Source: Tetracentron sinense (taxonomy: Eukaryota; Streptophyta; Magnoliopsida; Trochodendrales; Trochodendraceae). From it: 64,000 nucleotides of DNA. The DNA lies in contig CM026562.1 in NCBI GenBank assembly GCA_015143295.1, positions 8,274,041-8,338,040 on the forward strand. Direction: 5' to 3'. Shown in pieces: positions 1 to 12,000 of this stretch (position 1 is its first letter; the number at the start of each line of letters is the position of its first letter). The notes below the pieces were generated by a model. That model was not told the DNA's origin and did no database searches. It saw only the letters and a program-made list of their open reading frames with translations. The position numbers were made by a program, and so were the translations under genes.

Positions 1-3000
1 TGCTGTTGAATAGGCCTTGCATTTGCTTCAAATCCCTGAAATAACAAACCATAACCACAACTTTTATTATTAAGCACAAAAGAATAAACACAATACATAG
101 TTAGAAGAGTAAACAACCACCTTCTGAAATCAAATTTTCCAAATTAATGTGATTTCAGAAGTTGCAAGATCCTCTTGCAGTAAATATTTAGTATGGGACT
201 ATCATTGAATAACCACCACATCAACAAGATATTTTCATAAAAATGGAAAGATATTTTTGACTGTCAGATACCAAGTTGGATCTGATGAACATATATGATG
301 GTTATCAACACAAAATCAAGGTCCTTGTTGCCTCATTTGATCCTAACCAGTTGATAATCAAAGGGTCAATAAATTATAAGCAATGGTCCGCAAGAGTATC
401 AATTAATCATATGGTTGTGTGAAGCATGGTCATCAAGTTGGAGTTTGAGAATTATTCAATTAGAAAACAATTTGAGAAGAAAAAAACAAGATACCTAGTT
501 ATGAAAAATTATAGAACATATTCCATATATTAGATATTTACTCGCAATATTTTCAAAAGTTCATGAGTAATTCGTGTTTAATATGCAAATGCTTCATGAA
601 TTAATCGATCGATAAAAAATTACAAATTATTTGAGAATTATTTTTAAAAAATTGGAGAACTTGGTTACTGTGGTGTGAAGGACCAAGAAAAAGGAGCTCT
701 TTCCAATTCAAAAACTTACATCATGAACAGCTTCCCTTAATACTCTCACTTGCTCCCTTGAAATTGTCCTCACCTACAAAAGCAAAGTGGTATTTTAGAT
801 TTATGAAAGACAGTAATGGGATGATGAATTAAAGGTTACAGACCCTCACCTTCTTGACTATGGTCCAAATAACACCCTCTGAGCATGGGGGAACAGTAAG
901 AGAGCCAATATATCTGTAATATTTTCTGCTGCCAAACTTAATATCTCCAGGATTAATGATCCCCAAATCTTTCTCTTCTGTCCCAACTACTGAATTCAAG
1001 CTAGGGATAATCTGTAAAAGAGGAAAACAAGGCCCCATCATCAACAAAAAATTCAAACTAATAAATTTAACTTTTCAGTTTGTAAGCATTTAATTCTCTT
1101 TTTATTTTTCATTTTTTTTATATAGGCAATTCATTAAGGAAAAACAATCACATTAATTATGTTTTTTGGAAAATAAGATACAAACACCTTAATACCTGAT
1201 TCGTCAAGATCGATTCTGATATAACCTGAGTCGGTAAAAAAGGAGTAGAAATTCTGCGAGATCGGAATCGGCTGCGTCACCTCGGTTTCAGGGGTATTGA
1301 CATAGCTTATGGCTTGATCCACTAGTAACAAGTATGATGTAAATTTTCTGCTCAGTTGGGTTTCACCAGATTTAGCTACATACTAATCTTTAATCTTTGA
1401 CCCACAAGATTTTTAATTTTTTTTCTAACATAAGAGGACCTTTAAGTTAAAGATTCTTTGATTGTTTTCTGTGTATTTTTATTGTAAAAAAAAGGGAAAT
1501 AGTTAGCGTACCTGGGAAATGGATTTTACAATCCAAGGCTGATTGTGGTAGGTATTTAAGAGGGGGGGCATGGACTAATGAGGTCCAGCCTTGGATTGTA
1601 AAATTCATTTCCCAGGTATGCTAATCACTGCTCTAAAAAAAATCCAAATCAATAAACCATTCAGTCTGACTCGTCTCACATAGATTAGTTCACCAACTGA
1701 ATTGTGCATTGAAACATCGTCATTTCAATGTATGCTTATCACTTGAAATAATCTGCATCTCTTTCATGTTAAACAATATGTGTGTGTGCATATATTTGGT
1801 TTGTTAACCTTAGTTATTGATTAAATAGTTGCATTCTTGTAATTATGAAGAAAACTGATTTTTCAAAACTACGCTACCTTTTCCCATAAGGTTGTTAAAA
1901 GCATGTGATGGTTAACAACGCCATATATTTCCATGATCCAGCATTTTTTATGATTTTATGTCTGCATGTATATATAAGTGTGAATGTGTGTATCTAGGTA
2001 TCTGTATCCAAGAAAGCAAACATATTAATAGAAGCCCATATAACTTACCTTTGCAAGGAAAGGGTCAGGTCTACCATATTTGTAGGTGATTCCAACAACA
2101 GCTATCTCTCTACTACTGTAACTTAAATGAACCATGTGCAGCTCTAACTTGTACCTGCAAAAAACAACCCATGTCAGATTCTCTGGTGGACCTAGGGCCC
2201 AATCGATTATGCAAATGTAAATAAATTAATGACCATGATAGATGAATCAATTAATCAAATAAAAATTCAAAATTTTAAGATTTGAATTTTTTTTAAAAAA
2301 TTACTATAAACCTGGATCCATTAAAGGTATGCTCAGAAGATGAATCAATTAATCAAATAAAAATTAATAATTTTAAAATTTTGATTTTTTTTTTTTTAAA
2401 TTACTGTAAACCTGGATCCATTGAAGGTATGCTCAGAAGGGGAATGCCAATGACACTGTAGTAGGCTGAAATGAGTGCCATTTATGTTAATTTTTCCTGC
2501 ATCTCCAGTCCATTTCACCTATAAGAAAAAAAAAACTGATTAGATTGAAGAGAAAACTTTAAAAGATTGAACAAATAAGAAATGGATGGTAGCTTACTGT
2601 AATATCATGTCCCCTATTTTTAACTACAGCAGGAGCTGGTTTGTAATCCCTTTTTAATCTCCCCAAATTGTGCAAAACTTGCACCCTTTTGTTAAGAAGA
2701 TCAATGGGGGACTGCATTTCTCCATTATCACAAGCTTTCCAGTGTGAGTCGATCTCTCCCCATTTCTTTGGTCCTTTGCCATCCCCTTCAAGATAACTAA
2801 ATGGACTCTCATCCTCTGTTTTTTTTTTTTTTTTCATAATGATAATTTTCAAGCATTTTAAGGAAAACCCCATTTGAGCAACCCAAAAAAAAAAGGAAAA
2901 AAGTTAGATGGAATTAACATAAAGGAAATGAAATGAGCTAAAAAGATTAGCATTCATCAGATTATGATTTTATACATTGTGATCTCAGATATCCAAAACT

Positions 3001-3535
3001 AATTTGGGATGGTTCAAATCAAGAACCCCAGTTCAAATAGAGTTGAATAGATGGCAAAAACACAAAAATGGTAGAATATCAAATGGATGTTTCTCAAAAT
3101 ATAACTGAATCAAAGAGACTAAATTCAAAAAAAAAAAAAAATGAGAGTTTGAATCAGAGGGAACCCATAAAAAGCAACATCAAAGAATGGGTACAAAATG
3201 GAAAAAATGCTAAATTTCAAGATTAAAGATATGGATTCTGTTGTTAAAAGAACACAGTAGATTACAGGAACCAAAACCAATGTGTGAAAAAAAATAAATT
3301 CCAAGATGGAACCATCTATGTAACCATGAGACTCATTTCACCAACCTAGTGTCATCTCAAGAACAATATGGAATGAAAATCCAAAAAAAAAAATTTCACA
3401 CAAGAAGAGGTACAGTTCAGATGTTTGTTGGAGGACATTACCCACTTCAGATTCAATAGCTGTACCAATGGAGAGAAGAGAGGAAAAAATGAAAGAAGTG
3501 AGGAGAGCAAAGAGAAAGATAGTTTTGGTGGACAT
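1..3535 (-). CDS. alpha-type carbonic anhydrase, seven exons, 3' end outside window
   Basis: Zinc enzyme interconverting CO2 and bicarbonate; the signal peptide suggests a secreted, apoplastic or plastid-routed product, as in plant ACA/nectarin-3-like proteins. Exons on the minus strand: 3535-3442, 2815-2598, 2518-2412, 2154-2049, 1011-850, 773-720, 35-1. All junctions are AG/GT and phases join without a stop, giving about 258 residues to the edge (family about 270-280). Residues 1-25 are a hydrophobic signal (TIFLFALLTSFIF). Zinc ligands are in QCHWHSPSEHT and ELHMVH; the proton-shuttle His is in NRGHDI; the gatekeeper Thr is in GSLTVPPCSE; the two disulfide Cys are in WKACDNG and VPPCSE; NGT is a glycosylation sequon. 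The ATG at 3535 is chosen over the one at 3589 because a TATA box lies at 3592-3600. Looks intact. Last exon is truncated after ANARPIQQ. Confidence 0.93.
1196..1321 (-). other. coding-like 126-bp segment inside carbonic anhydrase intron 4
   Basis: An open frame at 1134-1331 includes a segment bounded by AG (1323-1322) and GT (1195-1194), with good codon texture (DQAISYVNTPETEV, FFTDSGYIRIDLDESG). It has no counterpart in alpha carbonic anhydrases, and the flanking exons join without it. In the phase of exon 4 it gives a stop after four codons. I do not recognise the peptide. It may be a captured exon fragment or chance. Confidence 0.3.
1494..1633. mobile_element. MITE, family 1 copy a (in carbonic anhydrase intron 4)
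   Basis: Near-perfect inverted repeat of about 40 bp: left arm TTAGCGTACCTGGGAAATGG..., and the reverse complement of the right arm begins TTAGCATACCTGGGAAATGA. The loop is about 45 bp. A diverged copy of the whole element lies at 5933-6048. Ends are extended by comparison with that copy; the TSD is unclear. Confidence 0.8.
2241..2434. repeat. 97-bp tandem duplication covering the exon 3 donor site
   Basis: About 2241-2338 and 2338-2434 are two diverged copies: GAATCAATTAATCAAATAAA, an AT-rich tract, then TAAACCTGGATCCATT and GGTATGCTCAGAAG. The right copy holds the last ~25 nt of exon 3 and its 5' splice site. The left copy, in intron 3, repeats that exon end and donor (CCAG/GTTTATAG). Reading past the real donor meets an in-frame stop within a few codons. 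Confidence 0.8.
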
Positions 3536-3591
3536 TGTATTGCTTTTGATTTGAGAGCTGGTAGTGTTGGCAACTGTGAGGGAGAGCATCT

Positions 3592-3600
3592 TAATTTATA
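3592..3600 (-). promoter_or_regulatory. TATA box of the carbonic anhydrase gene
   Basis: Minus strand reads TATAAATTA immediately before the upstream ATG at 3589. A start site 25-32 bp downstream would fall near 3565, between the two ATGs. Transcripts would then begin at the 3535 ATG, whose product starts directly with a signal peptide. Confidence 0.55.
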
Positions 3601-4220
3601 ACAGCATGAAAAGCATGGGGGGATTTTCTTGGAACGTGTCTAGCTATACAAAATTACCAAAACACCAAGGAAGTGTAGGTTTGCAATTATCCAAAAAAAA
3701 AAAAAAAAGGTGTAGATTAGCATTAATTCTAGACTATGTTTAAGGGAACACATGGTTTTTTTTTTAAGTGACAAGGACATTAAAAAATTCCGTGTGTTTG
3801 TTTGTTTTTTTTTTTTTTTTTAAGTGTTTCCTTAAGTAATCTTTCAATTCTTGTGTTGTTTTTGGTTGAGCTTTCAATTCTTGTTGAATCTCTGGTTTTA
3901 GAAGTAAAAAATAGGGAACGGTGAGACACCGTTGAGTTGAGTCAACTCGAGTTTCAAGCAAATTTCTTAAGCTTGACCCATTTTTTTTTACCAAAATATC
4001 TGGAAAATATAATTGTATAAAATCCCAAAGAAGTATAATCCACGAACCTTAGTTTTAGAATATAAATTATAGAATTACAGTGAAAATATTGAGTTTTGTG
4101 TAATAATGAAAATGGCAAGAGCAAAGACTAAAATATGTTGAATTCACTTTCTTTCTTTTTTTGTGCCAGGAGATGAGATTATTGGATTGGTAACCATTTT
4201 TTCTATTATTTTAGCTAGGC
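3601..4220. other. gene-free spacer upstream of carbonic anhydrase
   Basis: AT-rich DNA with poly(A)/poly(T) runs (3690-3708, 3807-3822). I see no further gene or repeat. It should hold the distal promoter of the carbonic anhydrase gene. Confidence 0.5.
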
Positions 4221-4223
4221 AAG

Positions 4224-4440
4224 GAGGGGCATAGGATTGTCTCTCACAGAAGTGGTCACGAGCTCCCACACATCATGCAACATGTGGCAATAAAAATGGA
4301 GAAAAGTCATTTCATTTTCTCCCCATGATTTTTACTTCTCCCCAATTGATATCTCTTCCTTTTTTATCGCCACATGTGGCATGATGTGTGGAGCCCGAAA
4401 CCACTTTTCTAGCCTCTGCTAGAGACAATCCCATGCCGCA
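4224..4440. mobile_element. MITE, family 2 copy a
   Basis: About 70-bp imperfect inverted repeats. The left arm carries GGATTGTCTCTCACAGAAG and CACACATCATGCAACATGTG; the right arm mirrors it with CCACATGTGGCATGATGTGT and AGAGACAATCCCATGC. The core has TCATTTCATTTTCTCCCCAT, also present in the neighbouring copy at 4563-4760. No coding capacity. Confidence 0.8.
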
Positions 4441-4562
4441 TCGAGGTTTGTGGTTGGTAACATTATTATTATTTTGGCTAGTCGAGAAGGGATTAATGGT
4501 GTTTATAGTTAGGGTTAGAAGGTTAGTAATAAGTGGGTAGACCTTCTACTAGTCGGATCATT

Positions 4563-4760
4563 GGGACAAGATTGGCTCTGGCGCTCGAGCATCCACAAAT
4601 CATGAGGCACTTGACGATAATTTGGGGAAGAAGTCATTTCATTTTCTCCCCATGATTTTGACTTCTCCCCAATTGATATCTCCTCCCTTTTAAACGCCAC
4701 ATGCCCCATGATTTGTGGATGTCCGAGCTAGGCCCTCACTAGAGCCAATCTTTTGTCCTC
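4563..4760. mobile_element. MITE, family 2 copy b
   Basis: Same family and orientation as the copy at 4224-4440: shared core (ACTTCTCCCCAATTGATATC) with inverted arms GATTGGCTCTGG...CATCCACAAATCATG and CATGATTTGTGGATG...AGAGCCAATC. The two lie 120 bp apart as a same-orientation pair. Confidence 0.8.
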
Positions 4761-4764
4761 ATCA

Positions 4765-5930
4765 TTTGGTGAAAACTTTTCTCATTAAGACTATAGGACC
4801 ATCCTCTCATGAAATGCACACCCCGTCTACTGAGCTAAAGTGGCAGATGTGGGTTACAATTTGAAGCCATGTTTTGAAAACCGACCAGACCGGCCGGTTG
4901 AATTGGTAAAATGTGGAATTGGCTAGTCAACAGTTCCTAAACCTGTTAAAATTGGATCATTTTCAAAACCGGCATGAGAACTGAGAATCAACAAAACTGG
5001 CCGGTTCAACTGGAGAACCGTTGATAAAAACAGATTAAAAAATCAGTAAAACCAATCAGTGGGATGGAGAAAAAAGAAAAAAAATATATAATAAAAGACA
5101 CGATTGAACTAGAACTTACCACCCAACCGATTCGACTGTCTGTCTTGTTTTGAAAACATTGGTATAGACACTTTTTTTTAGTACAAGGCATTTATAGGTT
5201 AGTAAATGTATAGACTTGACTGCAGCTTTCGCTTGTGGTGTAGTTGTCTTAACCAAAAAAAAAAAAAAATTAGTTGACATATCAATCAATTCATTCTAAA
5301 GGACTCAACGTTTTTGGAATACACTCCAACCATAGGAGGAACCAGGGAGTTATGTTGAAGACAAACTTAGGTCTACGGAATCAACACAAACAAACTTTAC
5401 CAATTAAGCTGTCTGGCATCTTCAAATCAACACAAACATACTTTGCCAACTAAGCTAGCTGGCATCTTAGAAGTAATTGTATCAACGGAACGAAACAAGA
5501 GTTTCTACCATGGCTAACAAAGATTCATTTTCACTAAGAAAATGACCTAAAATACCCTCATCCCAGTGCATAAAAGGGTAGGTAGTTCACGCTTCTTCTT
5601 TTTTGCGTACCAGCCACCAAGAAATAGGGGAAAGGAGAAGAAAGTTGTCTTCTTTTTCTCCCATATTGTCTAATGCACATGGAACTCTTGAATTTGGTAC
5701 TTGGATTCCAACTTTGATATACATTTTGTTTAATTAGAAAAACAATTTTACCAGACACAGCTTGTACAAAAGTTCCATTGGACTACTTTCCTTTTTTATT
5801 ATTTTTAAATTTTTTTGGGGCGAGTGCTCGTTTTCCTATTAAAGATTGTTAAATGCTGGAGATAGACGCCGGATTTCTTGGAGTATTCTGCTAACACATT
5901 TCTTTTAAGGGTCCGCGGAGACTAATAAAA
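4765..5930. other. gene-free spacer
   Basis: No recognisable gene. 4870-5010 holds clustered CCGGCCGGTT-like words (AAACCGACCAGACCGGCCGG, ACTGGCCGGTTC), probably a decayed palindrome-rich repeat. 5370-5470 has a short direct repeat around ATCTTCAAATCAACACAAAC / AAGCTAGCTGGCATC. A related pattern (GGTTCACCAACCAGTTCCC) recurs at 8145-8165. Confidence 0.4.
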
Positions 5931-5932
5931 TT

Positions 5933-6048
5933 GGGAAATAGTTGACGTACTGTGGTGAGTATGGTGAGTATTTAAGATGGATGGCTGGACCAATAAAGTC
6001 CAGCATTAGGTTTCTAAATGGATTTTATGGGTTCGCCTATCACTACTC
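5933..6048. mobile_element. MITE, family 1 copy b
   Basis: Aligns end to end with the element at 1494-1633: GGGAAATAGTTGACGTAC at the left, GTATTTAAG, then GGACCAATAAAGTCCAGC, and TATCACTACTC at the right. The inner arms are more decayed than in the other copy. Confidence 0.65.
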
Positions 6049-6289
6049 AACTCCCTATGTTTTCAACTATTGTAAATGTCTCTTGTGTTTTCAAAATTTG
6101 TATCATGCCCGGACTAGTTTTTAAAACTTTTGCAAATCCACCCTTATATCCAAAAGCAAGTTAACATATTTTAATTTTTTTAGGAAATGACATTTTTAAC
6201 CTTTTTTTTAATGGGTTGGACGGAACGCACACCTCTATAGGTCACCAATTGTCCAATTTATCTCCTTTTAACTAGGGTTAAGCTTAATT

Positions 6290-7290
6290 GACGTACGGTT
6301 AATATTTTTAATTAAATTTTTTTAAAACAAATTAAGGTTAGATGGATGAACCTTGAGGGTGAGTGAATCTTAACTATAGTGAATGTTAAAAAGGGACACA
6401 TGGCATATTGTAGAGTCCTCTTTAGTTGTGGTTAAGCATCATCAACCTAAGGTTAATAATTTTTTTAATATATTTTTTTCTAAAATCCAAGGTTAGATGC
6501 ATAACCCTAGGGGTGAGTGAAAGGACACGTGGTGGCTTGTAGAGCCCTCTCTAACTGTGGTTAAGCATAATCAATTTAAGTTTAATATTTTTTTCTTCTA
6601 AAAACAAGGTTAGATGCATGAACCCAAGGGATTAGTGAATTTTAACCACTGTTAGTGGGAATTAAAAAGGATATGTGGCGGCTCATGGATCCCCCTTTAA
6701 CTGCTAAGCATAATAATAATTTTGAGCAATGCTAGGTCCACTTTCCGATCATCCACTCCCATATTTTCATACAAGAAGACTAAATAGTGTAACACTTTTT
6801 GGTGGGTCCACTACATTTATTTTGACTTCTTGTATATAAGTGGTAAAAACTACCCGAGAGTAGATGACCGGAAAGTGGATCTAGCATTGCTTTAATATTT
6901 TTGTAAAAAAAATTTATGTTGTAAAATCAAAGGTTAGATGGGTTCACCGCTAGTGGTGAGTGAATATTAACTATTGTTAGTAGGTGTTAAAAATGACACA
7001 TGACGGCTTATAGAGCCAGCTTTATCTGTGGTTTTTTAGCATAATCAATCTAAGGTTAATATTTTTCTCTTCTAAAAACCAAGGTTAGAGGCATGAACCT
7101 TAAGGTGAATGAATTTTAACCATAGTTAGTGAGTGTTAAAAGGGACACATGGCGGCTTATAGAGCCCCCTTTAACTATGGTTAAACATTATAATATTTTT
7201 GTATATCATTTTCTCTAAAAATTAAGGTTAAATTGATGAATCCTTAGGGTAAGTGAATCTTAATCATAGTTAGTAGGTTCCAAGCACTTG
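6290..7290. repeat. tandem array, ~150-bp period, about six copies
   Basis: Repeated unit with AAGGTTAGATGCATGAACC, GGTGAGTGAATCTTAACC, AGGGACACATGGCGGCTTAT, AGAGCCCCCTTTAACTGTGG and TTAAGCATAATCAA. Copies of the AAGGTTAGA anchor lie near 6332, 6489, 6607, 6931, 7081 and 7226. Spacing is 118-157 bp once the MITE at 6725-6891 is removed. No coding frame. Confidence 0.85.
6725..6891. mobile_element. MITE, family 3, inserted in the ~150-bp array
   Basis: Terminal inverted repeats of about 35 bp: AGCAATGCTAGGTCCACTTT at the left, and AGCAATGCTAGATCCACTTT as reverse complement of the right end. Length 167 bp. It interrupts one unit of the surrounding array. TSD not clear. Confidence 0.85.
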
Positions 7291-7464
7291 TGAATTTCTT
7301 TTACAAATCTCTTTAAAAAAAAATAAAAGGTTAAAAAGGTCATTTCTTAAAATATTTAACATTCGTTAACTTGGTTTTGGATGGAATGGTGGATTTGCAA
7401 AAGTTTTAAAAGTTAATGAGACATAATACAAAATCAGAAAACACAAGGGTATATTTACAAATAG

Positions 7465-7654
7465 CTGAAAACATAGGGGTTATTTACAAAAAACCCTTAG
7501 ATTAATTGTGTTTTTCATCTCCTGAGTTGTAATTACCGTAAGACTTCAAATGTAGCAAACTGAAAACATAGGGATTATTTACAAAAAGCCCTTAGATTAT
7601 TTGTACTTTTCATCTCCTGAGTTGTATTTCTCATTAGACTTCAAATGTAGCAAA
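7465..7654. repeat. 95-bp tandem duplication
   Basis: Two copies (7465-7559 and 7560-7654) of a unit starting CTGAAAACATAGGG and containing TTTTCATCTCCTGAGTTGTA and GACTTCAAATGTAGCAAA. They differ at a few positions. Confidence 0.9.
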
Positions 7655-7655
7655 A

Positions 7656-8694
7656 TAATGATTTCAAATCTAATTTAAAAAAAAATGAAAAGATTTAAAT
7701 CTCATTTTGGTAAGAATTGTTCTTGTTAGAAACCTTGATAAATTGACTCAAATTTTATAACAAATACCATGACAAAGTTCAAAGTGTCAAGTTTTATAAG
7801 TCTCATAAAAAAAAAGGACCCTCGGAGACAATATTTGATTTCACAGTGTTTTCCTCACCTATCTGGTTTGGTTGAATCGTGGCCCTTATCTTTAAAAGCA
7901 TTTTGTTTTTCTTTTTTGGCTTGTTCTTACAATTTTTCTGGATTAGATCAATGGTTCTCCAGTTAGACCAGCGTTTCTTATGATTTTCCATTTTCCATTA
8001 TCTTTAAAAAATATACCTTTTCCCTTTTTTGGCCGATTATCACGATTAAATCACCAGCTTTCAAGTTAAACTAATAGTTTCTTCTGATATTTCATGTTTT
8101 AAGGGCAATTTTTAAAAGAGCCTAATTTTAATGGTTTTAGAGACTGGTTCACCAACCAGTTCCCAATTTTGCCTGTTCAACTGTCCTATCCGGGTCGAGT
8201 TTGATTTTCAAAACACTAATTCGGATCATGCAACTATTATACTGCATATGAGGTTTTTTTTTTCAAATATGAGGGTATATCTTTGAAAAGTCATTTTCTA
8301 GTATTATTTTGATTAAAGTACACCTTCTATGTAACGTGGTGTAGCCAATTCAAATCGTCCATTTAATAGATGGCTGGCTTGATGGATCGCACGTGTAGCT
8401 CCCATGTCCGCATGTGAAGAAATAGCCTTTGAGTTTTTTTAATATTTTCAACGAAAGAAGGATGAAATAATAGGCTATTTCCACTGGAAGCCCTTTTGAG
8501 CTATCACCACCATTACCTACCACCACCTGTCACCACCAATTTGCATTTAGAGTATTTTGTCAACTTATCTAATTATAAATGGGTAATGATCTCAATAAAC
8601 TACTAAAAAAGATCATGATTCCTTTTCACTTAAATAATGTAATAGGTGCGGCCCATTTAGTGATGTGTTCTCACCCACATACTAGGAGTAGATC
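7656..8694. other. gene-free spacer
   Basis: AT-rich, without a supportable reading frame or bounded element. 7800-8220 reads like a diverged low-complexity repeat related to 4870-5010. Confidence 0.4.
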
Positions 8695-9005
8695 CAAGCA
8701 GAGTTAGTTTGGTGGCTTGGCTCGATCAAGCCGAGTTCAAGCTTAAGTTTCTAGTTTGATTTAGTCGAGCCAAGTTTTTATTTGAGCGTAAATTGTGTTC
8801 AAGCTGAGCTCAAGCCAAGTTCCAATTGATTCAGCTCAACTTGTTTAAAACTCGGTTCAACTTGAATATTATTACTTAATAATAATATAACATTTTGTAA
8901 TAAATCAATTCGAACTTGAACCAACCCATTATGTTCTAGCTGGGCTTCAAGCCTTGATTTTTGAGCTCAAGCCTCAACTTTGCTAAGCTCGGTTTGAATA
9001 CACTC
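8695..9005. repeat. hAT-like palindrome-rich repeat, decayed
   Basis: Dense AGCTC/GAGCT words on both strands (GGCTCGATCAAGCCGAGTTC, AAGCTGAGCTCAAGCC, GCTAAGCTCGGTTTGAA), the same style as the bounded hAT-like element at 16412-18755. Ends not resolved. Confidence 0.45.
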
Positions 9006-12000
9006 CAAGAGTCCCAAAATTATGTACAATGTAGTAACCCACAAAGATTAGATATGCACAATGCACAAAGTAGTCATGCCTTTCTTTTAAGGACAAGAGA
9101 ATGCTCCATATTCTTGAATTCAAAAATAAAAATAATGCAACATGTATTATTGGTTTAACCGGTTACTTTTACAATTGATTAAACAATAATTTGTTTATTT
9201 CAAAAATTTTGCTCAAACGTGACCAATACTTTAGAAGTACGTCTTGTCCGTGCATATCACCTTTTTCTGTTTTTTTCTTTTGTAGGCAAAGGCAGGACCA
9301 CAATAGTTAGGCGGTAGTGGCAAACTGATAGTGGCATACTGCAACTAAGGTGTACTAACATGGGACAAGGACGATTATGCACTTTCCAGGACTGGAACCC
9401 TAAAGATAGGGATACGAATTGCCACTCGTACACTGAGTCCATTCATGGACTTGCATTGTATATTCAAGTTTGTGGCCAACCTTAGCCATGAATTTTAAGG
9501 TTGGCTTGAGCTTGACATGTAAATGTTCTTAAACTGAAACTAAAATTAATGGCCCATCTGAAATGCCTTGTCTCATACCAGGTCCAAACTTGTTTCCATC
9601 GGCATCAAGACAAGATCAAGATCGCTTCTTAAGGTCTTAAGCCGGTGCTCCGGTTGTCCCCAACCTAGACTCTTGCACATGTTCTCAGTGCAATTGAATG
9701 ATGCCTTTAAGTAAGCGCAATGTTGCCGTGGTGCACACGATAATGATCGCAATATGACATGAAGTAAGAACTTTAGAATAAAATGACAGATTCAACAGTA
9801 ACATCAAAATTGATTCACCAATGTTAGATATAAAGAAATTTTCATTAGTGTTAGATAACCACATTTTTTTTTGACAAAACTGAAAACTAAAATCCAAGGA
9901 AATACATCCAATTTTACCATTTGTTTTTAAAAAAAAACCTTCATGCTTAACAAATCATTCAATTATTTCATTTTTCTCTCCATATATTAAATTACAGTAG
10001 TCTCTATCAACTATATTTATGGAGTATATTGGTTTGGAAAGTAACGTTATATATAGGCCTCTATTTTATTCGTCTGCACTCTCATCTATCAGGGATTGTA
10101 GAAGATATAATAGATCTGATAGTGATGAAGCCATAAAGAAGTCTCATTGAACGTTATGTTTATAGGAAGAGAGGAACATTTAGGAGAAAATAATATTTTT
10201 TAAAAGTGTATTTCAACAAATAAAGCAAATGAGGTACAATAGAATAAAACCAGTACTTTTCACATAAGAAATTACAATTTTAAAAAGGTATTTCAAGAAA
10301 TAAAACAAATGAAATACAAAAATATAGAATAGTTACGTTTCATTGACATTATCATTTGTAGTCACATATAAGCCCCTATTTCTCTTATATTTACATTTTC
10401 CAAATTTTATTTAATTTTTTTTTTAGTATAGTAGTCAAAAAGAAAATTCATACGGAAATCATGTGCTATTGAGAATAAGCCCAACCAAGCTCAACTGATT
10501 CAAACCAAAGTTTGGCTCAATTTTCATGAGCCGAGCTTGAATAAGAATCCTCAAGCTCGAGCTTGAACACATTGCGAGCTGAGACTGAAAACCCTATTAC
10601 TTAGATCGACTCAATATCACCCCTAACCAATCTGAGTAGAGAGTTAAACTAGTGAAACTCGTTTGCCATCTATTGTACATGTTAAACTCATTCTTGGTGC
10701 AAATTGAAATTTTCCTTTCAAAATTTTAAAGGTTCTTACTGTATGTAAAAGTTTGATTATCTTTTTTTTTGCTAAATGAATATAGAAATAAACTGATCTC
10801 TACAATGTGCCACACATTTTTTTTTGAAGAGGCAAATTAACTTGTTTTAATTATCACATGTAAAAAAAAATTGTGTATGGATCTAACATCATAAACCCTA
10901 AATTTTTTATATCGCTCTCCACGAACGACTTCTTCTCGAGTTAGTTTTGAACAGTTAAGAACATGATGATACTAAGAAATGGGCTTAAATTTGTCAAATA
11001 ATCCATTAACCACCTGTTAGGTTTGAAAATAGGTGAAAACTCAAAAAAGAAATATATATATATATATATATAGTATTAGGAAAATCGATTTTTTCTTTTC
11101 TTTTCTCTGTTTTCACTTATTTTCTTGGAAACCAAACAGAGCGTAATATATCATGAAGGGCATAGTCGGGCTTGAATTGGTCAAAGTTTTCTTACCAAGG
11201 AGAAACTAACCAATGCATGGTCAGCTATGACATCTTTTACAGGCAACGTAGGAGACTATTCTCCATTGTAGAAAATTTATCTCTTCGAGGTACAGAGAAG
11301 TCATATATTTATACCATTACTACGAAAAGGACACACAATAGGGTTGAAAAATGGCCATGCATAAAAGGGAGACTTGGAGATTCTCACTTGTTTGTTTTTG
11401 GATACAAGAGAACTAACATTTAAAGCCCTATTAAGGCTCCAACACCTTATACCAACGGTGAGGTCAGTGAATTGACTTTAAGCTTATAATAAGGAAAGAA
11501 ATAGGCCTCATTAAATGGCCTTATTATAATATGGGCCCTCATAATCTAAAATAGAGAAATGCTAGCCCTACCAAACTTTCAAACTCTCACTATAGTTGCC
11601 ACATGCGTTGCTCATTTTCTTGTTGCCTTTAGCACGAAGAGCTAATTAAGAAAAGTATGAGAGCACTAATAGATCAATTTGATATTGAAAGCATACACGA
11701 TAGAGAAAGCATACGGAATCAAAACTTTAACCCGCTTGATTTTGGTCAACTGGCCCATTAATGGCTACTTGTTATCTTTGAATTTTTTATTTTTTTTTTG
11801 TATTCTAAAAGAGATGGAGGGATTAAAGCTCATTCTAGAGTTTAGAGAACCTTCCTACATCTCCTCTTTATGGGGATGGCAAGGATTGAAGGCTAACCTA
11901 AACACAGTAATCTTAGGTCAGACGTACGCTGTAGCTGTATCGTGGAGAGCGAGAGAGAGAGAGAGGGGGGTTGAATTTGTATGTTGGAGAGTGCATTATT

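Noticed and set aside
3352..3573. Overlapping frame to carbonic anhydrase exon 1
   Set aside because: Frame shadow of the signal-peptide exon.
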